DNA of 64,000 bases from Hordeum vulgare subsp. vulgare (taxonomy: Eukaryota; Streptophyta; Magnoliopsida; Poales; Poaceae), in contig NC_058524.1 in the NCBI RefSeq assembly GCF_904849725.1, positions 553,353,763 to 553,417,762 of the forward strand, read 5' to 3'. Below the pieces are notes generated by a model, which saw nothing but the letters and a program-made list of their open reading frames with translations, was not told where the DNA came from and did not search any database. The translations under genes and the position numbers were made by a program. Positions 31,701 to 43,900 of the stretch are shown here, in pieces (the stretch's first letter is position 1; each line of letters begins with the position of its first letter).

Positions 31701-34700
31701 TCCTGAGCTTCATGGTTTCACAAATATTTCCGTGTGCATGTGCGCGTGGAAGTTATCTGCCATTTGCCTTAGTTGCCTACCGATTTATTGTTACTCCATT
31801 TTGTAGTTATGCCTTCAGAGGAAAAGAGGTGCTGCTAGTAACAGGAGTTGAAAAGTTCAAAAAGTAACAGGAGTAGTAAAATATATACTGTATTATTGAA
31901 ACTTGAAACAACGATAAATTGAGAATGCTCTGGACTAGACAGTTTTACAGTCAACTATATCATTTGAATAAATTATATCGTTATATAGATGAAAGCGACT
32001 GACGCTGAGGATACATTAATTAATGTTGCATTTCCAAAATAACCTGCAAAAGCTAATAATTGTTTTAAGTATATCTTATAACTAGTAAATTCGATGAAAG
32101 TTTCACTAGTTCACCCAGCCAAAAGTTCACGCATGATCCATTTTGAAGTAGTACTTACCCTACCCGGAAATTCAGCACCTGCTCCTCTTTATTCCTCAAC
32201 ATGCCATTAATCTTAAAATGCTTATTGTGGTGTCTACAGTGTGGAAGGATAACAGGTTTGAACTGCAAGAGTGGAATGGACCTGGAGCAAGTCAGCTGGC
32301 CTGACATGGGCGTCCATGGAGCGAGAAATCTCGCGCAGCTACAACAGCAGTTCTGGCATGGTGATTTAGCACAACCACACCAAGCAGCTTCAGAGTGGGA
32401 AAAAAGGGGGGATGTACAACCCCCTGTCTTCAGCAACACCAGCTCCTCACTCTTCGGCTACGACCTCGCGAGCTCTGGTAAAATATCGAGCACACACACC
32501 TTTAACCTACTGTGTAGCTGAATTAAGTTGCTTGTCATTTACTTCCACGTTTCTCAGCCTCGCGTGGACCACAACCGTTGTCTCTTTCTCTGTCCAGAGT
32601 GTTTGAATAGATGGATGAACGTGAAACGTGTGGTGTAGCTGAAAATATGTGAATAGTATATTCTACTAGGGAAATAGCTAAAGCTTTACACAGGATAATC
32701 ACGAGCATCATGCCCTAGTAGCTCTTTTTACGGCTCTGATAAAAATCTCGGATATCATAGTATTGCTTTCACATAGCCGCCTCCTTTTGACAAAGATTAC
32801 TGTGCAGAAATGTAAGTCAGGCAAAAAAAAAAACCCATAGAAATATGTAGTCTTCTTTTAACAAACATTACTGTGCAGAAATGCAAGTACTTTAAGCTGC
32901 ATGTCATTTGACATGCTAATAGACGCACATATTTTAGTCAGATGACAGGCTGAAACACATAGCCAATGAACATTCATTCTCTAGCAAAAGGCAGGAGCCT
33001 GTAACTTAAATCGAAAGATTTCAGAATGCATTTCTTGGATCTTGCTCGATTTCTGTGTTGTTCATTCAATCATTATTGCCATCATCACCAGTATTTTGGG
33101 TGGTAGGGGCCATGGCTGTGTTCGTCCGGTGGATCTGTTCTCTCTGGCACCGGCGGGCCCAACCGGTTGGTGTGGATGGGCCCAAATCAATAAATGCAGT
33201 GTCTAGAAACCCATGGCGCCCCCCTTCTTTCCGTTTGGGCTTGGCTGCATAAGGCCTGTAGATGCAGATCTGGTCCCTTTAGGGCTTCTGACCACACGGA
33301 CAACTGTGATGGGCCCACCGTTCTGTATGCTGTCCATTACATGTCTGGGGATCCCCTTTCCTGTAATGGGGGTTGCCAGCTACAACAACCTTAACCCCAG
33401 TGCCACTACCTCCAGCATTGGGCTGTGGCTGCTTCTACTGTAAATGTCTATCTTTTTGAATTAAAAGACAGTAGTGAAGTGCAAGCATCGAAAGTAAGTG
33501 GCAGTCGATCTGGCACGTGCAAGGATGGCATTGTGAGGCTAGGATTTAGGTACTTGTGGCACTCAGAAAAAATAAATTTCATTGATGTAGATCATGTCAG
33601 AACGTGAGCGTCTCTGCGCAAAATCATGAGATGTTTCGATGAATTGTCTGCTGTACAACAGTACTTTTTGCAGCTGCACTCTTCTAATAGCTGTTGTCTT
33701 TCTCCGTTTCTCGTACCGCTTATATTAATTGCTTGATCATATTCTGCAGGTGCAAATGTTATAGTAACATAATGTGCACCTTGTGAGTTTATTTGGATCT
33801 TTTTGAGATGCGAAAGTAGCTAAACCCGAAACCCATGCACCCTCTTGCATCTACAAATACAATTGACACATAACCGGCCTTGACATCAGCTGGCATATGC
33901 CCCTGCCATCTGGCCTATTTATTCCACTGCCATGGCAGTTCAAATAGGCTGAATCCAAGTGACACAGAAACTTCCACAATAACTCGTACCATGTGACGAT
34001 CTTTCTAGCTAAAGATGGAGCAGCATCACTGGATAGTGAATACTGACATCGATCTCAACATCTTGTGGTGGAACCAATTGCTTTGTTACAGTGCATGGGG
34101 CCAGTTTAGAGGTCAATTCTTTAGCTACTTATGTGGCTCATGCCATGGAAACCAAGCGGGTCAGCTCCGTGGTTTAGCAACTAGTATATGTTGCACTGCT
34201 TTTGTTAAGATCGTTACTGCTCTTGTGCTGCCACTACGAGAAAAGTGAAGGGAAGGCCGGCCTAACAGCCTTGGCGATCTGCCGTTCGGATCTGGGCCAA
34301 TCGATATAAGGCTCTGGATCCAAGCAGAGTGCATTTTGGAGAGACAAATGCTGTTGGAGGTACAGGCCCAATCATGCAAAGCGTTCAAGAATCATTAAAA
34401 CCACCACGGACCCCCCTTCCCTCCTGACTAGATGATATATGTACTGCATTACGGCTGGCAGAATCTGTTTTGCGCCAGAAATTATTGCAGCTTCTTCGTG
34501 TACTGGTGCCTGCTCAAAGCTGAGTGGCATACAGCGAGCTTTGTCCAGACTCCAGCCATCATCTTTATCACGTGACCCGCCCTTGCTGCACTGGAGAGAG
34601 CGATCGTTTCGTGGCCTCATGTTGAAAATTGCCCTAATTTCTTTGAATTGTTTGTGACAATTTCTTTCGATTGTTTGTGATTTGGTTCTTTCGCTTTGCC

Positions 34701-35646
34701 TTTAATCCTAAATTGCTAGAAGACAGCAAAAGGTAAATACTTCCACTGTAACTTGATTTTGGACACTGTCATGGAATCTATAAACCGAAAATTGCTTTTG
34801 GAGGCCGAGCTCCATGGAGGCCTCCAAATGCAAAATTCGAAATTGGTGAAAACTCATATTTTTGCATTTTTTAAAAATCTGAAAAAAATACAGAGATAGA
34901 TGAAGGCATAGTGCACAAGTGTGTAAATTTTCAGAACGAAATACGTTGAAATGAGGGCTGTGCAAAAAAGACAAATCTGGGGCTTTTTTTACGCCTGACA
35001 CTATTTAACCTCCCAGACCATGAATTTGTCTTTTTTGTACAGGTTGCATTTCAACTTATTTCATCCTGAAATTTTACACACATACGCTTCAGATCCTTAT
35101 TTACTTGTACATTTTTTTTTCAGATTTTTTTGAAACCGAATTTTTCAAAAAATCGGCTCCATGGAGGCCGAGAACCAAAACGCCATTACAGAGGGACTAC
35201 ATACCAGGCTTCCTGGCTCCCCACTATTCCATGCCTGCTAATGCATATTATATTTTGTTTATGTAACCATATTTTCAAGCTCTTTACGACGTGTGGTTAG
35301 AAAAACTTTCCGGCTATCAGTCGTATCGAGCAAAACCGATATGGCAAAAATCGGAGAAAAAGAGTTAGCTGTGTGCACCAGTTCATAACTGGTTCTCAAG
35401 CTGGTTACTCCCGCTGTCCTAGTTACTGTCACAGTTCTTTTCAATTTTTTCCTGAAACATGTAAATTGTAGTTTTTCCAAATGGCAGCATGGAAGCATGT
35501 TAGTAGTGTTATCACCTGATATTTTCCGGTGGCTAATATGCGATCGAAAAATTGAACCCTAGCAGCTAGCACTGACTTGATTATTTTCATGTCTTTTTAC
35601 AGGACCGCAGCAACCGCCAACAAGCAAGCTAAAAACAGAGCTGTGA
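28770..35646 (+). CDS. bHLH transcription factor, BPE/BEE/CIB-type subfamily, seven exons
   Basis: Exons: 28770-29054, 29140-29277, 29551-29616, 30887-30955, 31129-31203, 32240-32477, 35603-35646; all introns are GT-AG. The product is 304 residues with a C-terminal KLKTEL. The N-terminal part has SFTALLGLPTSQAMELLLP; the basic-HLH domain is about 126-190. Its basic region holds H136, E140 and R144, the residues that contact G-box/E-box DNA, and helix 2 reads SGTALVLEEIINHVQSL. No ACT domain or leucine zipper follows; YLSMRLAAVNPRVDF is typical of this subfamily. It is a nuclear regulator, probably acting as a dimer. Arabidopsis relatives (BIGPETAL, BEE, CIB types) act in organ growth and brassinosteroid or light responses; the role here is not shown. 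The start is the first ATG after a TATA box. Every exon boundary keeps the frame, so the gene looks functional. Confidence 0.95.
29617..30886 (+). other. Intron 3 of bHLH gene
   Basis: It is 1270 bases. It contains a C-rich start, a GGATGGAT run near 30370 and a GTA trinucleotide run near 30446. I see no transposon ends or nested gene. Confidence 0.7.
31204..32239 (+). other. Intron 5 of bHLH gene
   Basis: 1036 bases, AT-rich, with no gene or clear repeat seen. Confidence 0.7.
32478..35602 (+). other. Long last intron (intron 6) of bHLH gene
   Basis: The 3125-base intron separates the main coding part from a 44-base final exon. It holds a short diverged repeat (32781-32818 and 32851-32888), a possible alternative acceptor at 33748-33749 and a foldback MITE (34800-35178). 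If it is retained, the frame reads 13 further residues after G291 to a stop at 32519-32521. Confidence 0.8.
34800..35178. mobile_element. Foldback MITE in the last bHLH intron
   Basis: The ends carry GAGCTCCATGGAGG and its inverse (GGCTCCATGGAGGCCGAG). The two halves pair along their length, for example AAATTTTCAGAACGAAATACG on the left against ATTTCATCCTGAAATTTTAC on the right. There is no coding capacity. The design resembles the MITE at 25885-26261, but the sequences differ. Confidence 0.78.
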
Positions 35647-36250
35647 GCTACATCGGTATATTGCAGTCCAGGAGAGCGAGCTACACATAAGCTGGGGCAG
35701 ACGGCAACGGCAGAATGCCATGGGGAGCAAGCAATCAAGACATGATCTGTGGGTGGCGCCGATGATGGACGGTGCGCTGCAGGGACTTGTTTCAACGGCA
35801 GCATTTTGTGATGATGTACATATGGAGATGGAGATAGGAAATACTGTTGGTGATGTGGAGCTGAGTTGGAACCTTGGAGGCATGGATGGGTGGATATCAG
35901 GTTTCCCTGCTGCCATCCATCTCTGTAGAGACGGGCGAGGGATACTGCAGTTTCTGGTTCGTGCTAAAATATTCTTGGCATGTGCCTTCTGACTATAATG
36001 GCTGCATAATCTTAAGGTTGTATGAGCAGCATTATTTGATGACCAAGGCCCTGTGGTTTTGCACCTCTGTTTGATTGCGTTCTCCAAATGTGGCAAGGCA
36101 ACCAGTTGCCTTTTATATTTTATGCGCTTGTTCGTGTGTGTTGGGGATGCTATTGCTGGCCTGGGTGTCACTGGCGCTTGGGCATGTTGGTTTTGGTCAT
36201 CTCCAGTGCTAGCAAGATTCATTTTGTCTATACCAGTTTGGTGTAGCTAG
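35647..36250 (+). other. 3' untranslated region and flank of bHLH gene
   Basis: This follows the stop codon of the bHLH gene. A 90-codon frame (35720-35992) lacks any domain I know and is probably chance. I cannot fix the polyadenylation site. Confidence 0.6.
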
Positions 36251-36310
36251 AGATGAGAGCAGAGAAGATAGTAAGTGCACCTCCAACGCGGCCACCAAAC
36301 GGATTCTAAG

Positions 36311-36568
36311 GACATGTTTGGTTCATGACTAACTTCATCATAACTAACCTTACGTAAAGTATGGCTGCCACAAAAAGTGTGGCTAACGAAATAACCATCA
36401 CAAGTGTAGCAAGAATTTGCAAAAAAGTGAGTATATGACATGTGGACCATATAATTAGAGAAGTGTGGCAAGCCATAAGTATGACAATAAATCAAACATA
36501 TGCCTAAAATATTATAGCATGACTAACGGTAGGTGTGACAACCTTAGGCTGAGAACCAAACGACCCTT
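36311..36568. mobile_element. Tourist-like (Harbinger) MITE
   Basis: The left end GGACATGTTTGGTTCATGAC and the inverted right end GGGTCGTTTGGTTCTCAGCC are imperfect terminal repeats of the Tourist type. Flanks TAA and TTA suggest a decayed 3-bp TWA target site. There is no coding capacity. Confidence 0.72.
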
Positions 36569-36569
36569 A

Positions 36570-37345
36570 TATGTTCGGATTACACAATTTAAACATTTTT
36601 GTGCCATCCAACGCTGGTCACCAAGTTTGTTTGGACCAATCTGAATGGTTCCGGGCGTCTGGACATTCGCCATGTACGCATCCGACATGCCCACCCACCA
36701 AAAACAACCCACCCTAAGCAATTATTTCCCTATTTCGCTTCATTGGCGACCGACACCTCCATCGTACCATCCTGGCCATCGCTTAGGCCTTGTCGGACCT
36801 CTATTGCTCCACCCAGGTGCCTTCCCACCTTTGACAACACCGTTGTTCCACCCCGAATCCGGCCACAACCCAGGTATCCTTCGCTATTTGTCAACTCCAA
36901 GACAGGCAGCACACCTGGCAAGTGTTTGATCAAATGCCATAGCCAGTTTTTTTGACAATTTTTTTTGCAAACATGGCAGGTTCAAACGAGGAGTACTTTT
37001 ACATCGAGATCATTGAGTCGTCTTCTTCGGATGAGGATGAGGAATATGAGGATGAAACACCTTTAATGAGGGCGGTTCTTGCAGACGCGGTGCGTCCGGA
37101 GGAGCATGTTCTCTGGTTGTTGAACCGGAATAGGGCATAAGGGCATTTTATGTTGGTCAGTGACTACTTTGCCCCCTCGTGTGCTATTCGAGCCCTATTT
37201 CAGCCATCATTCTTGGATGTGGCAACAAGTGCATCGCTACATTGGGGATGCTTGACTATGACACGACGACAAATCTATGGGACGAGTACCTTAAGATGTG
37301 TGAAAGCACATTCCTCGAAGCCATGCTCAATTTTTTTCCTTGTAA
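36570..37345 (+). mobile_element. Truncated PIF/Harbinger element
   Basis: A leader region (36570-36972) precedes a transposase N-terminus on the plus strand. The element breaks off near 37345, where unrelated GC-rich sequence and then an inverted Gypsy LTR begin. Confidence 0.65.
36973..37345 (+). pseudogene. PIF transposase N-terminal fragment
   Basis: ATG at 36973 opens an acidic N-terminus (MAGSNEEYF, SSSSDEDEEYEDE) like that of PIF transposases. After a stop at 37138 the sequence, in shifted frames, gives LVSDYFAP and then IATLGMLDYDTTTNLWDEYL and KMCESTFLEAM. This is the conserved PIF segment that precedes the catalytic core. The core itself is absent. It is a third, independent PIF remnant in the window. 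Confidence 0.75.
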
Positions 37346-37399
37346 GTAGAGCGCCTAGGCCCCATGGGCCCCACCAAGGGCCGGGCCTTGCCCCCTAGT

Positions 37400-38290
37400 C
37401 TTGTTGCCGCAAAAAACTCTGGACAGTAGAATAATATGGTAGTCCAATAAAAATGATAAAAAGCATGCCAAAGTGCCTCTAACGTATTGCAATGTAGCTT
37501 GATTTAAAAAAATCTAGATACATTCGAGACGTATCAACATCCCAGGCTTAATCCATGCTCGTCCTCGAGCATGAAGATGATTACAAAGATGATTGTTGGA
37601 GAAGAATGCTACCAATCGTGATCTTAATTAACCGATGTAACACTTATGGTGAGTCTAAGGCAATAAACGAGATGTTTGGCTACATTTTATATCAACATAT
37701 TAATGCATACAAAAGATATTCCTAGATATTCTTTGATAATCAAATACATCAAGTGAAAATCACCAGTGACAAAGGTTTAGAAAATTATCAAAGTTTATTG
37801 GGAACACAATGATAATCGTTTATGCAAAGTATATACGAACGTCAATCACTTCTAGTCTAACCCAAAATACAAGCCTGAATACAATCACTTGTTGCATGTT
37901 TGCTTTATTTCACAATCTTCATAAATTCTGAATTCGAGTGCAAGTACGAGTCTGTAACCTAACCAATGGCAACGAGAACATAATGTTGGGGGTTTCCAAC
38001 AACGCAGCTAACCATTAGAACAAGAGGAAGACCTCATGATAGATACCGTGCAAGGAGTAGCGATTGCCATGCAACTAGGATGCACATAGACCTATATATG
38101 AATGAAACCTCTCCTATGAAATAATGAGTGTGCATCCCACTTACTTTCTCACGCACACCTAGAGCTCATTTAAGGTGGATCATCGTTGGAATATATAAGA
38201 CACGTTCTATAATGTAAAGTCCCCACTAATATATATGACAATGAAATTCATGAACTCTCAACTAAGACATGCATGAAGTTGTACTACTTT
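37400..38290 (-). mobile_element. Inverted Gypsy fragment: LTR start and 3' interior
   Basis: GAGACGTATCA at 37526-37536 is the inverse of the TGATACGTCTC LTR start seen again at 63787. Next to it, ACATCCCAGGCTTAATCC inverted gives a purine-rich tract suitable as the plus-strand primer. About 750 bases of AT-rich noncoding interior follow. Only about 135 bases of LTR remain. No coding sequence is visible. Confidence 0.65.
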
Positions 38291-38665
38291 AGAGTTTAGA
38301 CCAAGCAGGGAGTTCCTCTTCTTTTTGCCCAGAGGGGCACCAGAATTCTCCCGACTCCCGCGTCACCTCTCTCGGGCAACACGGGGGAAAACCCCACCAG
38401 CGTCGACCACTCCCCCCGCCCCTGCCACTTCCCCAGCACCCCGCCGCTGCCTGAGGAGCCCGCCAGCAAAGCCTGGTCTAGCTCCAGGGAGGGCTGCAGC
38501 ATGGCTTCTCTTTGGGTGACGCATGGGCGAATCTCGTGCACGAGCTCGGCGGACTCCCATGGGCGAGTGGACGTGGCTCCAGCGATGGCTGGCGCAGATC
38601 CGATGGTCCGAGAGTTGGGGCGGCGCGGCCTGGCCTCACAACGTCCGGATGAGGCGCGGACGCAG
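38291..38665. other. GC-rich block of unknown origin
   Basis: It is bounded by AT-rich Gypsy interior on the left and a Gypsy LTR on the right. It contains overlapping frames on both strands without a domain I recognise. It could be a gene fragment or part of a decayed element. Confidence 0.35.
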
Positions 38666-39947
38666 TGATACATCCATTCTGCATCATGATTTTCTATTGA
38701 TATTTATAATGTTTTCAAGCATTATTCCACTTTATGATGCAATACTTATATCGTTTCTCTCTTATTTTGCAAGGTTTATACGAAGAGGGAAATCACCAGA
38801 AACTGGAATTCTCGACCTAAAAGGCTATGGAAAAGGCTGGAAATTTTCTAGACACCAAATGACTTGGAATGTCAAGGAAATTTTATATGGAATATGTAAT
38901 GAATATTGGAGCAAAGAACTATCGGAGGGGGCCCACCACTTTCCCACAAGGCAACAGGGTGCGCCCCCTAGGGCGCACCCTGATGCCTTGTGGGTCCCAT
39001 AGGTCACCTCCTGTGCCCACCTTCTGCTATATGAAGGGTTTTGACCTAGAAAAAAAATCAAGAGGATACTTTCGGGACGAAGCTCCACCATCTCATGGCA
39101 AAAACCTGGGCAAAAGCACTTTTACTCTCCGACAAAGCGATTGTTGGGAGGGGGAATTGAAGCCATCGTCATCACCAATACTCCCTCCTTTCTGGGAGGA
39201 CCAATCTTCATCAACATTTGCACCAGCACCATCTAATCTCAAACCCTAGTTCATCTACCTCAGGGTTGTTGGTAGTGTTGATTACATCTTGTAGTTGATG
39301 CTAGTTGGTTTACTTGGTGGAAGATAATATGTTCTGATCCTTCATCATATTCATTATACATTTGATCTTGAACATGGTGATGATTTATGAGTAGTTATTT
39401 TTGTTCTTGAGGACATGGGAGAATTCTAGTTATATGTAATCATGTGAAGTTGGTATTCGTTCGATATTTTGATGATATGTATGTTGTTGCTTCCTTTAGT
39501 GGTGTCATGTGAACACTGACTACATGACACTTCGCCATATTTGGGCCTAAGGGAAGACAATGTGGAGTAATAAGTAGATGATGGGTTGCTAGAGTGATAG
39601 AAGCTTAAACCCTAGTTTATGCGTTATTCCGTAAGGGGCCGATTCGGATCCACATGTTTCATGCTATGGTTAGATTTATCTTAATTCTTCTTTCATAGTT
39701 GTGGATGCTTGCGATAGGGTCTAATAATAAGTCGGATGCGTGTTCAAGTAATAGGAACACCCAAACACCGGTCCACCCACATATCAAATTATCAAAGTAA
39801 CAAACGCGAATCAACTCAACATGATGAACGCGACTGTATGATAACTCCCATGTGTCTCGATAACACTTTGCTTTATATAAGAGAACTTTACGACTTGTAC
39901 TTTGTTATAAAAGGATTGCGACACCTTGCTGCACCTTTGCTACTATT
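38666..39947 (+). repeat. 5' LTR of Gypsy element, part 1
   Basis: It runs to the ATT target site of the CACTA element and resumes at 50140. Positions 38928-38998 contain an inverted repeat (CCACAAGGCA ... TGCCTTGTGG). AAACCCTAG near 39240 is typical of transcribed LTR sequence. Confidence 0.8.
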
Positions 39948-39965
39948 CACTAGTAGGAGAAAGCC
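39948..39965 (+). repeat. CACTA left terminal inverted repeat
   Basis: CACTAGTAGGAGAAAGCC, preceded by ATT. Confidence 0.95.
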
Positions 39966-40200
39966 TACTAGTAGCGCTAGTTTTACCCCTACCAGTAGTG
40001 CTGGTGGCAGCGCTACTGCCAACACGCTACAGCTAAGTATATAGCAGTAGCGCTTTTCCATCCAGCGCTACTGGTAAGTACAGTTAGTAGTAGCGCTTTG
40101 CCGGCCAGCGCTACTACTAACTATCTGTAGTGCTGCTCCATAAAAAGTGATGCCGATAACGAGCGCTGCTACTAAACCCCAACTAGTGCTACTCCTAAGG
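39966..40200. repeat. Left subterminal repeat array
   Basis: Direct and inverted copies of AGTAGCGCT / AGCGCTACT occur about every 20-30 bases. In En/Spm-type elements such arrays bind TNPA; binding here is inferred. Confidence 0.85.
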
Positions 40201-40929
40201 TTTCCTGATTTCACATTTTTATTCATCCTCTATGTATTTGTGCATGCTCTATACAGTAGTTTCATAATATCATAGTAAACATACATTATTCTCATCATAT
40301 CATACACATACAATAGTCTCGTCATACCATCATCATAATCATCATGATTATCCAACACAAATATCATCACATGTCGAAAATAGCGATACAAAATTATGGC
40401 ACACCCACAAGTTTCATCATCCCTATTGTATAAGATAAGAGCGATCAGCATGAGCAAGAGCGCGACTATGTAGTACTTCTTGAGGCACCAGTTGTGCTCC
40501 CTCTCTTGCCATAGCATCCACCTCAAGTAACTATTTTCTGCTTTCGCTCTGCTGTCGAACCCTTTGTGGCTAGCCCCGGGTACCTTTCCTCCTGGGCCTG
40601 AGCGTCCGGCCAGTGGCCGTACACTCCTGAAATCCTCCCAATGAATACGATGTAGCAGTCCTTCGCCATTTCCGATCTACGTACCTGCATCGTAAGTTGA
40701 TGAATTGAACGATAATATGCAACATAATGTACTTGAGAAACACAAAGAGGCATAGTTAGCAAAATACAAGCAACCTATAGTAAACATAAATAACAAAGTT
40801 CCTCATACACTAGTTAACAAAGTTCCTCGTTGTCATACACAAGCTAATTAACTAGAGCGATGTATGCGCTATTTCATAGAAAGTCGGTAGTACTAACTAT
40901 AAACACACACTGTCATCGTCAATCACTCC
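40201..40929. other. CACTA left interior without a recognised gene
   Basis: AT-rich sequence lies between the subterminal array and the end of the TNPA/Ulp1-type gene. Short frames (40230-40526, 40523-40762) show no domain. Confidence 0.5.
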
Positions 40930-43900
40930 TCCATGTCGGCGCCCCAATCTTCATAGTTAGGGATGAATGACCAGAGCTTGTTGAAAGGATTTAGGTCTAG
41001 ACACTGAGCGCATAGCAGTTCTCGGACATTCTTCCGCCTCATTGGCCCATGGAAGAATATCCCTATTTGTTCGACGACCTCCTTCATGATCACTTGGGCA
41101 AGTTCACATTGTATGTGATAAAACTCAGCTCAGATTCGATGATCCGGTGTCCTTCCTATGCTTGTGGCCCAGCTGAAAATCTTGGCATCGCCGGAAGAAG
41201 CTGACATGCGAAGGCGTTGTATATCCCTTATGTACTTGATCGTGTGATGCATGAGGTAGAATCCATCATCCTTACTACCATTCGGTTGCTGGATGCAGGA
41301 GAAGTCGGTCTTATGGCTGAAAGTCGACGCTTGATTCCTGTACTTTTCACTTGGATATATCCACCAGTAAGGTTGAAGGTTAAAATGGCACTATCGAGAG
41401 CACTCTTTATGTGCGTGTAATCCTTTTTCTTGATGTTCTTTGATGAGTCCAAGTACAGAGCATGGGAGTATTGTGGGCACAAACAGATGAGGACGGCCTC
41501 CCGCTGAGTAAAATAGGTACACCTCAAATTAGCCTCAATACTTGCAATGGAATGATCAAAACTTATGAAAGGATATCCGCGGATGACTTATGTGGGATGA
41601 TAAGGCAGGAGAATCATTTCTTTGTCCTTATTAGCGATCATGAAATCGCAGATGTACTTGCTCGCATAGTCCCGGTGCTCTTTGCAGACTACCAAGAAGC
41701 TCTCGTGCATATAGTATGGGTCCGCGACACAGATATATTCTATGTTCTCGCACCTGATAATGTAGTTGAGATACAACACATACAGGCGGATGAACTGAAA
41801 ATCCATCTTGGTCATGTGGAACATGTCGTAGATGTAGTCAAATCGCAGGATGAACTTATCCGCGGGCCATCTGTCGATGTATGACATCGCACCCGGAACC
41901 TGAGCCGCGTAAAACGTGTATCCTGGTTTTTTCGTGCTGAGAAGTCTTCTCTCTATGGCCAGCACATCATCATGAAGTCTCCTTAGATCATTGTTGAGTA
42001 TGTTATCTAGCGCTTTCTGAGGTAGTATAGGGTTGCCCGCGACATGGAAACGATCCGCACCTATGACAGGTATTCTGTCTACCTCCCGGGGCTTCAGAGG
42101 CGGCTGGCTGCTTGAAGCAGCTCTGGCGCCTTTAGAGCCTTTCTTCTCCGGTCTCCTCCTTCGCTTCTTGGTGGGTGGTGGTAGTGAGCCCACCATACCT
42201 TCCCTCTACCACCCCCAGTGTCGTCGGGCTAATTACCAGTGGAGGGCTCCCATGTTGTTCTTGCTGGGTAGAGGCGGCATCTGGAGGCGTCTCCTACGAG
42301 GATCGCATGAAGAGAGATTTTTTGCAATCAGCCGTAGGATGTTGTAGCTTCGGCAATTCAGGCATCATCAAGTCATCTCCATGCTCATAGTCTGAGTCAT
42401 ACTCCCAAGCATCGTCATAGCTGGTATTGATATACTGGTTAGGGTCATCACCATCCTCCTACATGACATCATCATCATTTGCTTCTTCGACGGGGGCGAC
42501 GTCAGCTGGCACTAATGGAGGCTCTCCCTCATCGCGTCGACCGCTATCAACCACCACGACAGGTGCAGGTAATTAGGTAGGTGGGGTGGTGTTCATACCT
42601 TGTTGAGGAGTTGTCGTTGGTGTGCTACGGGGCGCCTCGACACGAAGGTGAGTCTTCGGCCAAGGCAAGATCCAGCTCTTGCATGCGCCAATTTTTTTAG
42701 GGGTCTCGTCGTCATCGACTGGTGCCGGAAGAGGCAAACCCTCGAAGCCCGCTTTCACGCTGGCCACACAAACTTTGAAGACGCCATGGGGAATCTGTCG
42801 ATTGTGGAGCATGCGGTCCTTCGGCTTCATGATCGTTGCCTTTCCCACATCCACCTTCTGGCCGTTGACATCCTACAGTAGGGTGCACGGCGTTTCGTCG
42901 GTCTGTGAAGACATGACTACGACGTCAGACATCTGAAAGGCAACTAAAACGGAAGACTATATAGACATGATGGTGAAGAGTGTATGACGCGTAATTACCG
43001 TGATGGCGTCGAGCTCAGCTAAAGACGAAGCCCCGCCGAGCACGCCATAGATGGAGGACGGGCTGCTATGAACCGGAGCCAGACTAGGTATGGGAGCATG
43101 TGCGGTTACGTGAGCACGTGCTGGTGGTGCGATGTTCGCCGAATTGCTCCCGACAAAGCTGAGAAGGGGAAAGTCCTCTAGCCCTTTTTCTGGATTCCTC
43201 CTCATAAACTCAAAAACTGCCAGAACCAATTGGCCCAAGGAAGCTGCCACAACTGCATTGACCTTATCATCTAGTACCTTGACCAGCTCTTCTTTGGTCT
43301 CAGCTTTGCTCTGATCGACTGCCCGCGCAACCTTCTCGTTGATGGTCTATTGAGTAAGTTGCCGTCTCTGCTTTTTTTCCTCCGGCTTCTCGTGGTAGCA
43401 CTTCATCCATGAGGCACCATCTTCGACGCCATACACACGTCCATACGACAGAGGTTTGTCCACTGAGATATTTTTCAGTATGTTTAGTGCTCGGGTGAAC
43501 GGGTTGTCCCACTTGGGCCTCGCCGATGACTGAGACGACTCGTCGCTTTCGGCTGCCTTTTGGTGCTGCTCTTTCTGCAAAAGGAACGTGGATGGTTTAT
43601 AAATGTGACAAAACTTGTTGTCGAATTGATTGGAAGCTAATTAATATAAGGTGGTAATTCAACAATTACCAGTAGTCTCATGAACTCCATCGTGTTCGGG
43701 TCCGTGTAAAAGACCTTACTGACGGGGTCCCACTGGTGTTGGGCCCTGATCCAGTCACGCTCCCGCGGGTCACTGAACTCCGCCAAGGGGTTTGGGATTC
43801 CGTGACTTTCACGTTCGGCGTCCTCCTTGGCCCATACGTGCCTCTTCCCCTCGTAACCACGGCTTCCGAGGCGATGGGCAGGCGTGTTCCTGGTCTGGAG

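Noticed and set aside
35720..35992. Possible small protein after the bHLH stop codon
   Set aside because: No recognisable domain. It lies in the expected 3' untranslated region and the upstream reading frame already ends with the family's usual KLKTEL.
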